Source of the DNA: Domibacillus robiginosus
GTDB taxonomy: Bacteria > Bacillota > Bacilli > Bacillales > Domibacillaceae
Assembly (NCBI RefSeq): GCF_000966195.1
Contig: NZ_LAHL01000044.1
Coordinates: 1 to 39,988, forward strand
Reading direction: 5' to 3'
Length of the DNA stretch: 39,988 bases
In this document: one piece after another, positions 17,473 to 24,918 of the stretch
Position numbering within the stretch: position 1 is the stretch's first letter
Layout of the letters: each line of letters opens with the position of its first letter
Made by a program: the position numbers and the translations under genes
The notes under the pieces: generated by a model
What the model saw: the letters and a program-made list of their open reading frames with translations, nothing else
Told to the model about the DNA's origin: nothing
Databases searched by the model: none

Positions 17473-17512
17473 AAAAAAAGCCGGCTCACTCTTTTTTTGA
17501 GCAAGCCGGCTT
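17473..17512 (-). terminator. Terminator of the DUF2087/GIY-YIG operon
   Basis: AGCCGGCT and AGCCGGCT (self-complementary arms at 17480 and 17504), extended by GAGTGA/GCTC pairing, form a stem. It is followed on the minus strand by TTTTTTTGC. Confidence 0.85.
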
Positions 17513-17561
17513 ACTGCTTTTGTTTTTATCTGTGGAATGGTTCAACAAAAAGCTTCACTCT

Positions 17562-17915
17562 TTACTTCGGCTGGTTATATCCTTTTTCTCCATACGGCTG
17601 CTTTTTTGCAAGCCAATTTTCTTCGAGCTTTTGAAGTGCTCGCTTTTCGTCAAAAAAGCCCGTTTCCGGTTTTTTCAATCGTTCAAGAACCGTAAATTGA
17701 AACGCTTCTTTTCCAAATTCATCCCATTCTTTCTGCAAGGCTTTGTTTGTACTTGAACCTGCTTCGAGTTCAAACTTCCGCCCGTTCAACGTTTTTAAAT
17801 TACGTGTACTGCTGATGAATATCTTTTGATTTATCGTGTTTTTTATTTCATATACACCTGCTTCTACCTTTAATTCTTTAAATTGCTGCTTTAATTCCCT
17901 TTTCCGTTCCATCAT
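17562..17915 (-). CDS. GIY-YIG nuclease family protein
   Basis: The start at 17915 is set by GGGGG five bases upstream; it leaves 10 bases after the preceding stop. The 117-residue protein has a GIY-YIG-like core. GVYEIKNTINQKIFISST contains the first motif (GVY) and the second in altered form (FIS for YIG). NLKTLNGRKFELEAGSSTNK and ALQKEWDEFGKEAFQF follow, with a candidate catalytic Glu in LEENWLAKKQP. The Gly-to-Ser change in the second motif may reduce activity. The role is unknown. It is coupled to the upstream zinc-finger/HTH/DUF2087 gene. Confidence 0.8.
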   Translation of the reverse strand: MMERKRELKQQFKELKVEAGVYEIKNTINQKIFISSTRNLKTLNGRKFELEAGSSTNKALQKEWDEFGKEAFQFTVLERLKKPETGFFDEKRALQKLEENWLAKKQPYGEKGYNQPK

Positions 17916-17925
17916 TACATCCCCC

Positions 17926-18672
17926 TTATTCATTCACCCAATATTCACTTCCGTCCGGCTTGCGGTTCAAGAAGCCATATTCAATCAAATACCTTCTTAC
18001 TTTTACGTAATCGTGGAAGACAGCAAAAAGCACTTCATTTGTTTTTTTTTCGTTATATACCTGTCCCGCTTTAAACGTTTTCGCAATTTCCCGCATGACG
18101 ATCAGCCGCTGTTTTTCTTTCGGAGGAAAAGCGAGAAGGACTCCATCCGGTATAAACTTTTGAATCGTTTTTTGTTGTTCTTCTTCTGTTACGTTATAGC
18201 GGCTGTCAATCATTCGGGCTTGTTTATGCGGGGGCACAACCACAGGGGCATGCGTATCTCGTTCATTTAACAGCTCCATCACTGCCAGAAACATTTTGGC
18301 CTGACGCTCTTTTTCTTTCAGTACAAAACGATGGTTGCGGATCGTAGACATACTCCCAATCCCCATTTCTGACTGTACTTCTTTATTACTTTTTCCCTCA
18401 TAAAAAAGACGCAGCAGCTTGTTCTGATGCTCAGTCAGTCCCGTCAGCTTTTTATCCATTTTCATGATATAGTCAAAAACGGATACGTGCTCCTGCTCAA
18501 TATGGGCCTGTGTGTAACGCTCTGCCTCATAAAGCTTATCTTCAAACGGATAAACAATGCCTTTCTCAATTCTCTTTCCACACAGCAGGCAGGTAAAAGA
18601 GTCACTTTCTTCTACATATCCTTTTTTTAATTCTTGAATCGATGCGCTCCAAAAGATTCCTGAATTGTCCAT
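17926..18672 (-). CDS. DUF2087 regulator with zinc-finger-like and LuxR-type HTH domains
   Basis: The 248-residue protein has three parts. A possible zinc site is C28-x2-C31-x25-H57-x4-H62 within FTCLLCGKRIEKG and AHIEQEH. A LuxR-type HTH region lies at about residues 75-125 (LTEHQNKLLRLFYEGKSNKE, then MGIGSMSTIRNH). The C-terminal DUF2087 domain (about 165-245) contains FPPKEKQRLIVMREIAKTF and ends KPDGSEYWVNE. It is probably a transcription regulator. The GIY-YIG gene starts 10 bases after its stop. Upstream, 18673-18939 is the divergent control region shared with the sucrose regulator. Confidence 0.82.
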   Translation of the reverse strand: MDNSGIFWSASIQELKKGYVEESDSFTCLLCGKRIEKGIVYPFEDKLYEAERYTQAHIEQEHVSVFDYIMKMDKKLTGLTEHQNKLLRLFYEGKSNKEVQSEMGIGSMSTIRNHRFVLKEKERQAKMFLAVMELLNERDTHAPVVVPPHKQARMIDSRYNVTEEEQQKTIQKFIPDGVLLAFPPKEKQRLIVMREIAKTFKAGQVYNEKKTNEVLFAVFHDYVKVRRYLIEYGFLNRKPDGSEYWVNE

Positions 18673-18939
18673 AATCCAAACATTCCTTTTTATCGTTTAT
18701 TTATTTAAAGACATATTAATAAAACGTTTGTTATATGTCAATGAAAAAACCAGTTACTTTTTTGAGGAGTTAATGTAAGTCAGTTTAATGTTTTTTCCAC
18801 ATACCTTTTACTTATTAAGATCAGACTGAATTGCCTTTTTAAATGTTATCCAGCGATTGCTGTGCATATTTTTACTTTCTTGATTTTCTCCCTTCTCTTC
18901 AATCATGTATAGTAGAGAGAAGAAACGGAGTGGGACTTG

Positions 18940-19938
18940 ATGAAAACCATTGCAGATATTGCCAAAATCGCCGGCGTGGCAAAAAGCACTGTATCACGAT
19001 TTTTAAACGGCGGCTCAGTCAGTGAGGAAACAAAAAGAAAAATTGAACAGGTCATTAATGAGACCGGCTATACACCGAATACCTTTGCACAAAGCTTAAA
19101 AGCAAAAAAAACAAATATGATTGGCACAATCGTTCCCCGGCTCGATTCCTATGCTACTTCCCGTACACTAATGGGCATTGATGAACGGCTTCGTGAACTA
19201 AATTACCATATGCTCGTTTCCAATACCGGCCAGGATCTGCAGCGGGAAATTGAAAGCATTTATACGCTTGCCAAACAAAAAGCGGCGGGCATTATTCTGC
19301 TTGCTACCCAGGTAACAGATGCACATTTACAAGCGTTTCGCAGCATTGATATCCCCGTTCTTCTTGTCGGCCAGCAGCATGAAGAGGTATACAGCCTGAT
19401 CCATGATGATGAAACAGCAGGCTACGCCATCGGTAAATACATTGCCCAGCGCGGACATAAAAAAATTGCTTTTCTTGGGGTCGGCGAATATGACGTAGCA
19501 GTCGGAGTCAAGCGAAAAAAAGGAGTTGCCCGGGCGATGCGCGAACATGCGGAAGAAGTAGAAGCCCGTTTTTTTGAAACGACTTTTAATATGACAGACG
19601 CTGCCGAAAAAGCTGAACAGCTCTTTGATGAATTTTCACCTTCCGCCCTTGTTTGTGCTACTGATAATATTGCTTTTGGGGCAATGAAAGCCGCTTACCG
19701 GAAAGGGCAGTTCGTTCCGAAGGATATTTCCATTACCGGCTTTGGAGGTTATGAAGTAACCGCTATGATGCATCCTTCTTTAACAACGGTTCATATTCAT
19801 TTTAAAGAAGCAGGTCAAACAGCAGCAGACCATATTGTTAAATTGATCAAAGGTGAAGAAATTCCTAAACTAACGTACTCACGCTTTGAACTTATTTTGC
19901 GAGAAAGTGTTGACATTCGTACAGATCATCTTTTATAA
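18940..19938 (+). CDS. scrR: LacI-family sucrose operon repressor (ScrR-like)
   Basis: The 332-residue protein begins MKTIADIAKIAGVAKSTVSR, the classical LacI headpiece, with the hinge helix at about residues 45-58. A ribose-binding-like effector domain follows. The ATG at 18940 and a TTG one codon earlier share a CGGAG ribosome site; ATG gives the canonical N-terminus. Position beside sucrose PTS genes and two palindromes in the following gap make it the sucrose-operon repressor. In relatives the effector is a fructose-type sugar; that is known for the family, not visible here. Confidence 0.9.
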   Translation: MKTIADIAKIAGVAKSTVSRFLNGGSVSEETKRKIEQVINETGYTPNTFAQSLKAKKTNMIGTIVPRLDSYATSRTLMGIDERLRELNYHMLVSNTGQDLQREIESIYTLAKQKAAGIILLATQVTDAHLQAFRSIDIPVLLVGQQHEEVYSLIHDDETAGYAIGKYIAQRGHKKIAFLGVGEYDVAVGVKRKKGVARAMREHAEEVEARFFETTFNMTDAAEKAEQLFDEFSPSALVCATDNIAFGAMKAAYRKGQFVPKDISITGFGGYEVTAMMHPSLTTVHIHFKEAGQTAADHIVKLIKGEEIPKLTYSRFELILRESVDIRTDHLL

Positions 19939-19945
19939 TCATATC

Positions 19946-19970
19946 AAAACCGGTTCCATTTCCGGTTTTC
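19946..19970 (+). terminator. Probable terminator after scrR
   Basis: AAAACCGG and CCGGTTTT form an eight-base stem with an eight-base loop, eight bases after the stop codon. The arm also reads as a partial operator (ACCGGTTCC), so it may be a third, weaker repressor site instead. Confidence 0.55.
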
Positions 19971-19986
19971 CTATTTACTCGCTATT

Positions 19987-19998
19987 GGAACCGGTTCC
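19987..19998. promoter_or_regulatory. Sucrose repressor operator 1
   Basis: A perfect 12-base palindrome, GGAACCGGTTCC, in the gap between the repressor gene and scrA. LacI-family repressors bind such palindromes with a central CG. Its centre is 31 bases from operator 2, about three helical turns. Confidence 0.8.
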
Positions 19999-20017
19999 TT
20001 TTTATTTAATGTTTTCA

Positions 20018-20029
20018 GGAACCGGTTCC
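20018..20029. promoter_or_regulatory. Sucrose repressor operator 2
   Basis: A second, identical GGAACCGGTTCC palindrome 52 bases before the scrA start codon, on the same face of the helix as operator 1. The AT-rich stretch between the two is a likely position for the scrA promoter. Confidence 0.8.
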
Positions 20030-20080
20030 AAATAATCTTACATGAGATGGTTATACTTTACTTACAAAGGAGGAACTCCA

Positions 20081-21520
20081 ATGAATTACCCCGAAATTGC
20101 CCGCGAAACGCTCGAAGCACTTGGCGGAAAAGAAAACATTGCAGCGGCAGCTCACTGTGCTACACGGCTTCGGCTTGCTCTGCATGATGAATCGATTGTT
20201 GATCAGGAAAAGCTTGATGGGATGGACAGCGTAAAAGGTACTTTTTCCACCGGCGGCCAATATCAAATTATTTTCGGCTCCGGAACAGTCAATAAAGTTT
20301 ACGTAGAGTTTGCCAGGCTGACTGGTACCGGTGGTATGTCAACAGCCGATGTAAAAAGCGCCGGCGCAAAAAAAATGAACCCTCTCCAGCGGTTTGTAAA
20401 AATGCTGTCTGATATTTTTGTACCGATTATTCCAGCCATCGTTGCCGGTGGTCTGCTGATGGGAATCAACAACCTGCTCACGGCGCAGGGACTGTTTGTA
20501 GACGGCAAGTCACTGATTGAAGCTTATCCAAATATGGCTGATTTAGCAGCTCTTATTAATACGTTCGCAAATGCTGCTTTTGTGTTTCTCCCTATTTTAA
20601 TTGGTTTTTCCGCAACCCAGCGTTTTGGCGGCAACCCTTACCTTGGCGCCACGCTCGGTATGCTGATGGTTCACCCAGATTTATTGAATGCTTATAATAT
20701 TGCAGATGCTCTAGCTAAAAATGAGATTCCTGTATGGTCCATTTTCGGATTTGAAATCGAAAAAATCGGTTACCAGGGTACGGTCCTTCCCGTTCTCGCT
20801 GCTTCTTTTATTCTGGCGAAAGTGGAACTCTCCCTTCGAAAAATTGTGCCATCCATTTTTGACAACTTGTTAACACCGCTTTTAACGATTTTTATTACAG
20901 GTATTTTAACGTTTACACTTGTAGGTCCCATTACTCGTTCAGCCGGTGACCTGCTGTCTGACGGGATGATCTGGCTTTATGATACAACTGGTTTTGTGGG
21001 TGGCGCGCTGTTTGGCCTGCTTTACGCACCGATTGTGATTACAGGTATGCATCACAGCTTTATTGCAGTTGAAACGCAGCTGCTTGCTGATATCGCCAAA
21101 ACAGGCGGCTCCTTTATCTTCGTTGTAGCCACTATGTCCAATGTCGCACAGGGAGCAGCGACGCTTGCTGTCTTTGTGAAAACGAAAAACAAAAAGCTGA
21201 AAGGAACTGCTTCAGCTGCAGGTGTTTCAGCCCTGCTTGGTATTACAGAACCGGCGCTGTTTGGAGTGAATTTAAAGCTTCGCTATCCGTTTATCGGGGC
21301 ATTGATCGGGGCTTCTGTAGCAACGGCATACGTTACATTCTTTAAAGTAAAAGCGATCGCACTTGGCGCAGCAGGCCTGCCGGGCATCATTTCTATTCAG
21401 CATGACGGACTGCTTCAATACGTAATCGGAATGATTATTGCCATTGTTGTTGCTTTCGCTGCAACAATTCTTCTTGGAAAACGTGATGAGAAAAAGCAAG
21501 CTTTACAAAAAGCAGCATAA
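20081..21520 (+). CDS. scrA: Sucrose-specific PTS transporter subunit EIIBC
   Basis: The ATG at 20081 follows AAAGGAGG and is preferred over an in-frame ATG 39 bases upstream. The 479-residue protein has the EIIB domain first (residues 1-85), with the phosphocysteine motif HCATRLRLAL and then GQYQIIFG. A hydrophobic EIIC domain with about ten membrane segments follows, including GITEPALFGVNLKLRYPF. It imports sucrose and phosphorylates it to sucrose-6-phosphate. There is no fused EIIA, so it must borrow one, probably from the glucose system. First gene of scrA-scrB-scrK. Confidence 0.93.
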   Translation: MNYPEIARETLEALGGKENIAAAAHCATRLRLALHDESIVDQEKLDGMDSVKGTFSTGGQYQIIFGSGTVNKVYVEFARLTGTGGMSTADVKSAGAKKMNPLQRFVKMLSDIFVPIIPAIVAGGLLMGINNLLTAQGLFVDGKSLIEAYPNMADLAALINTFANAAFVFLPILIGFSATQRFGGNPYLGATLGMLMVHPDLLNAYNIADALAKNEIPVWSIFGFEIEKIGYQGTVLPVLAASFILAKVELSLRKIVPSIFDNLLTPLLTIFITGILTFTLVGPITRSAGDLLSDGMIWLYDTTGFVGGALFGLLYAPIVITGMHHSFIAVETQLLADIAKTGGSFIFVVATMSNVAQGAATLAVFVKTKNKKLKGTASAAGVSALLGITEPALFGVNLKLRYPFIGALIGASVATAYVTFFKVKAIALGAAGLPGIISIQHDGLLQYVIGMIIAIVVAFAATILLGKRDEKKQALQKAA

Positions 21521-21525
21521 CACTT

Positions 21526-21556
21526 AGGTGGAGAAGCCTCTCCACCTCCTTTTTAT
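21526..21556 (+). terminator. Intra-operon terminator or attenuating hairpin between scrA and scrB
   Basis: A perfect eight-base stem AGGTGGAG/CTCCACCT with a six-base loop, followed by CCTTTTTATTTTA. It lies six bases after the scrA stop and just before the scrB ribosome site, so it may reduce scrB-scrK expression relative to scrA or protect the scrA message 3' end. Confidence 0.75.
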
Positions 21557-21579
21557 TTTAATTATATGAGGTGATCAAT

Positions 21580-23052
21580 TTGCAATGGACAACAGAACAG
21601 CGCTATACACGGATTGAAGACGTATCTAAAGACGAATGGGCCGCATTAAAAAAGCAGGTGGACTGTTCTCCGTGGCGGCAAACTTACCACATTCAGCCCC
21701 AAACAGGTCTTTTAAATGACCCGAACGGCTTTTCTTTTTATAATGGCGAATATCATTTGTTTTATCAATGGTTCCCGCTTGGTCCTGTTCATGGAATTAA
21801 GTACTGGTACCATACCAAGTCAAAAGATCTCGTTCACTGGGAGAATGCTGGCATTGCCCTTCATCCAAATGATGACTTTGACAGTCACGGGGCTTATTCC
21901 GGCAGCGGTATTGTGCATAACGAAAAATTGTACTTAATGTATACTGGCAACACGCGGGATGAGCAATGGGTACGCCATCCAAAGCAAAATATTGCTGTCA
22001 TGGACAAGCAGGGCACCATTCAAAAATGGGAAAAGCCTGTTATCAATGAGGTGCCCTCTGGCTATACCGATCATTTCCGCGATCCCAAAGTGTGGGAAGA
22101 AAACGGGCTTTTTTATGCCATTATCGGTGCCCAGCGGACAAACTTGACGGGCTGCGTTGTGCTCTACAGCTCCCCGGATATGGAAACATGGACATTCGAA
22201 GGCGAAATCGAAACCGCTCTTCCCCACTTCGGGTATATGTGGGAATGTCCTGATTACTTTACGATTGATGGACAGGGTGTTCTTATTTTTTCCCCGCAGG
22301 GCATTGCGCCCGAGGGCGATTGCTATCATAATATTTATCAATCCGGCTATGTTTTCGGGAATCTTGACGTTGAAACACAAAGCATAAATCATGGCGTATT
22401 CACCGAGCTGGACCGCGGCTTTGATTTTTATGCGCCGCAAACCATGAAAGCGCCGGACGGACGGCGTATTTTGGTCGGCTGGATGGGGCTTCCCGAAATG
22501 TCTTACCCAACAGATGTACATGGCTGGGCGCACTGCCTGACGCTGCCCCGGGAGCTCACGATTGAAAACGGACGCCTTATACAAAGACCTGTCCGGGAGC
22601 TTCAGCAGCTGCGCGGTGTTCAAATGGAGACTTCGGCCGATCTTTGTGACGAAATGCAGACCTTTGACAGCTTTAGCGGCACAGCTTTTGAAATGATTTG
22701 TTCATTCGAACTGGATGATGCAGATTCATGCGGAATTGAAATTCGGGTAAATGATGAAGAAAAAACTGTTATTGCGTATGACGCTCTCGAGCAAAAGGTT
22801 CATTTAGACAGAACTTATTCTGGAGCACTTGCTGATTCCAAATACGGCAGCGTTCGCAGCTGCTCATTAGCTGCAGAAAAAGTAACATTTCATTTATTTG
22901 TTGACTCCTCCTCACTTGAGCTGTTTGTGAACGATGGAGCCGAGGTTTTTACAAGCCGCATTTTTCCGAGCAAAGATTCGGCAGGCATCCGCTTTTTTGC
23001 AAAAGGCGGCCGCGCGTCATGCCAGGCGGTAAAATGGACGATAGGAGCGTAA
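21580..23052 (+). CDS. scrB: Sucrose-6-phosphate hydrolase (GH32)
   Basis: The TTG at 21580 follows GAGGTGATC at proper spacing; a GTG nine bases upstream lies inside that site. The 490-residue protein is a glycoside hydrolase family 32 enzyme with the catalytic motifs in order: nucleophile LLNDPNGF (Asp near 47), FRDPKVW and acid/base MWECPDYF. A C-terminal beta-sandwich follows. It hydrolyses sucrose-6-phosphate from the PTS into glucose-6-phosphate and fructose in the cytoplasm. There is no signal peptide, as expected. Confidence 0.96.
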   Translation: MQWTTEQRYTRIEDVSKDEWAALKKQVDCSPWRQTYHIQPQTGLLNDPNGFSFYNGEYHLFYQWFPLGPVHGIKYWYHTKSKDLVHWENAGIALHPNDDFDSHGAYSGSGIVHNEKLYLMYTGNTRDEQWVRHPKQNIAVMDKQGTIQKWEKPVINEVPSGYTDHFRDPKVWEENGLFYAIIGAQRTNLTGCVVLYSSPDMETWTFEGEIETALPHFGYMWECPDYFTIDGQGVLIFSPQGIAPEGDCYHNIYQSGYVFGNLDVETQSINHGVFTELDRGFDFYAPQTMKAPDGRRILVGWMGLPEMSYPTDVHGWAHCLTLPRELTIENGRLIQRPVRELQQLRGVQMETSADLCDEMQTFDSFSGTAFEMICSFELDDADSCGIEIRVNDEEKTVIAYDALEQKVHLDRTYSGALADSKYGSVRSCSLAAEKVTFHLFVDSSSLELFVNDGAEVFTSRIFPSKDSAGIRFFAKGGRASCQAVKWTIGA

Positions 23053-23053
23053 A

Positions 23054-24025
23054 ATGAGTACATTATTCGCAATTGGAGAAGTATTAATTGATTTTATTCC
23101 GCAGCAAAAAGGACAGGCTCTTAAAGATGTTATATCCTTTGAACGCGCACCGGGCGGAGCCCCGGCCAATGTAGCCGCTGCCGTTTCAAAACTCGGCGGG
23201 CAGTCTGCTATGCTGACAAAGCTTGGCTCGGATGCATTCGGCGATTTTTTATTGGAGAAGCTGACAGAAGCTGGCGTGGAAACAAAGCATATTATTCGCA
23301 CGAGCGAAGCGAATACGGCCCTGGCTTTCGTTTCTCTTCGCGAGGACGGCGAACGCGATTTTTCTTTTTATCGGAAGCCCTGTGCAGATCTGCTGATGAC
23401 AGCAGACGAAGTCGACGGAGCTTTGTTTCATTCCGGTGATATTTTGCATTTTTGCTCAGTGGATTTAGTAGAAAGCCCGATGAAGTACGCGCACATGAAA
23501 GCGATCGATCAAGCCAAACAGCATGGTGCTCTCGTAAGCTTCGATCCAAACGTCCGGCTTCCACTTTGGGAAGATCCGGACGTTTGCCGCGAAACGATTT
23601 TAGCGTTTATCCCAAAAGCACATCTCGTCAAAATCTCTGACGAGGAGCTTGCGTTTATTACCGGTATTTCAGATGAAAAAGAGGCCATCACTTCTCTGTT
23701 TACAGGGGATGTAAAAGCGGTCGTGTATACACGCGGTGCAGCAGGCGCTTCACTGTTCGTGAATGGAAAAGAGACGCAGGCAGACGGCTTTTCTGTACAG
23801 GTTCAAGATACAACGGGTGCCGGAGATGCTTTTATCGGAGGCTTTTTGTTTCAGCTGCTTCAAGCTGGTGCCACTCCTGAAACTCTATCATTTCATCTTG
23901 AGCAGTATGGGGAGGACATTGTGCGCTTTTCCAACGCTGCTGGAGCGATTACGGCCGCTGGTAAAGGGGCAATCTCCGCTTTGCCTTCCCTTCAGCAAAT
24001 AAAACAACTGCTGCAGCTCTCTTAA
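23054..24025 (+). CDS. scrK: Fructokinase (PfkB/ribokinase family)
   Basis: The 323-residue kinase of the PfkB family has the substrate-binding GGAPANVAAAVSKLGG near residue 35 and the anion-hole/catalytic motif DTTGAGDAFIGGF near residue 255. Its ATG comes one base after the scrB stop codon, and GATAGGAGCG is the ribosome site, so the two are tightly coupled. It phosphorylates the fructose released by ScrB. Another hexose substrate is possible by sequence, but the operon settles the role. Confidence 0.94.
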   Translation: MSTLFAIGEVLIDFIPQQKGQALKDVISFERAPGGAPANVAAAVSKLGGQSAMLTKLGSDAFGDFLLEKLTEAGVETKHIIRTSEANTALAFVSLREDGERDFSFYRKPCADLLMTADEVDGALFHSGDILHFCSVDLVESPMKYAHMKAIDQAKQHGALVSFDPNVRLPLWEDPDVCRETILAFIPKAHLVKISDEELAFITGISDEKEAITSLFTGDVKAVVYTRGAAGASLFVNGKETQADGFSVQVQDTTGAGDAFIGGFLFQLLQAGATPETLSFHLEQYGEDIVRFSNAAGAITAAGKGAISALPSLQQIKQLLQLS

Positions 24026-24042
24026 CAAAGTGTAAGCAGCAC

Positions 24043-24076
24043 AAAAAAACACCGCCCCATTTTGGGCGGTGTTTTC
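24043..24076 (+). terminator. Terminator of the sucrose operon
   Basis: The hairpin with arms AACACCGCCC and GGGCGGTGTT is followed by TTTT and then the motif TTTCAGATTGTAGACAAA. Its first 21 bases (24043-24063) recur exactly at 24886-24906. Confidence 0.93.
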
Positions 24077-24090
24077 AGATTGTAGACAAA
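24073..24090 (+). repeat. Post-terminator motif TTTCAGAYTGTAGACAAA, copy 1
   Basis: TTTCAGATTGTAGACAAA follows the sucrose operon terminator hairpin. It recurs at 36761-36778 (minus) and 39971-39988, each time directly after a hairpin. Function unknown. Confidence 0.7.
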
Positions 24091-24129
24091 TTATATGGAT
24101 GACCGTGCACATGAATGAAATAGATCGGC

Positions 24130-24247
24130 GGCGTCCAGGCAGCTCCGCTTTCCATGGGGCAGGCGCTGAGCCCGACTGCGCCTGTCGGCTCCTCCGGTCT
24201 CAGCTGCCCGCTCGTCCCATAGGAGTCTGCGCTGCCCTCCCGCCGCC
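24130..24247 (+). repeat. Bacillaceae-type interspersed palindromic repeat, copy A
   Basis: A GC-rich non-coding stretch. It contains GCTCCGCTTTCC, GGGGCAGGCGCTGAG, CTCAGCTGCCCGCT and AGGAGTCTGCGC, blocks that recur in inverted orientation in copy C. GGGCA/GCTGAG pairs with CTCAGC/TGCCC, giving a long hairpin. I recall this element type from many Bacillaceae genomes, where it is scattered between genes. No protein is encoded. Confidence 0.7.
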
Positions 24248-24360
24248 AAAGTAGCTTGCACTAAGAGTGTATACAGCAAATAAGGTCGTATTTTTTCTTT
24301 TTGAAAAAGAGAAAATGTCTCTCCAGCTCTTGGCTGATTGATCTTCAATACCACTTAGTG

Positions 24361-24473
24361 AAGACTGCCGGACAATGACTCCTACGGGAAGTACAGTGAG
24401 TCAGAAGCTCCCGTAGGCGCAAGTCGAGGAAGCTCCCGTACTGCCTGCGGAACGAAAAGTTCGGCAGGCTTCA
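24361..24473. repeat. Imperfect palindromic element with terminal inverted repeats, copy B
   Basis: The ends GAAGACTGCCGGAC (24361-24374) and GTTCGGCAGGCTTC (24460-24473) are inverted repeats matching at 12 of 14 positions. Inside, CCTACGGGA and TCCCGTAGG form another inverted pair. It shares the GACTCCTACGGGA block with the same repeat family but is shorter and more diverged than copies A and C. Confidence 0.6.
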
Positions 24474-24669
24474 CTTATCGGCTCTTTTAAAAAATAAAGA
24501 GATTAAGAAGAAGTTCGTTTTTTTTCAAAAAGGGTATGTGGCGTTTTCCTTTTTTAGCTTGCCCAAAAGCCTCCCCCTTTGGAAAAATAGAGAGGTTGAA
24601 AGGCTTTTTCTGTTCTTTCCAGCAAAGAAAGGGAAACACACTGGGTTTCACTAGCTTCCTTTCCTCCCC

Positions 24670-24801
24670 ACAAAGGCGGCAGGCGCGGGGCGTAGACTCC
24701 TAAGGGACTAGCGGGACAGGTGAGATTGGCTTTGCCGCGAAGTGGTGAAGACGAGCTCGCCGCCTGCCCCTTGGAAAGCGGAGCCCCGCGAATGCCGCTT
24801 T
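24670..24801 (-). repeat. Bacillaceae-type interspersed palindromic repeat, copy C
   Basis: Read on the minus strand it contains GCTCCGCTTTCCAAGGGGC, CTCACCTGTCCCGCTAGTC and TTAGGAGTCTACGC. These match copy A closely and in the same order, so A and C form a large inverted repeat about 540 bases apart. Non-coding. Confidence 0.7.
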
Positions 24802-24885
24802 TTCTATGCTTCGGCTAAGAACGGTCACTACACATGTAGATTTTGAGGATGATGTAGCTGGACAATATTATATTTCAACAGAATG

Positions 24886-24917
24886 AAAAAAACACCGCCC
24901 CATTTTCGGCGGTGTTT
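24886..24917 (-). terminator. Terminator of the NlpC/P60-SLH gene
   Basis: Hairpin arms AACACCGCC and GGCGGTGTT, followed on the minus strand by TTTTTTT. It begins two bases after the stop codon of the minus-strand gene. The 21 bases at 24886-24906 are identical to those at 24043-24063. Confidence 0.92.
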
Positions 24918-24918
24918 T

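Noticed and set aside
24091-24354. Reading frames within the GC-rich spacer
   Set aside because: They follow the repeat elements, have no ribosome site and no protein features.
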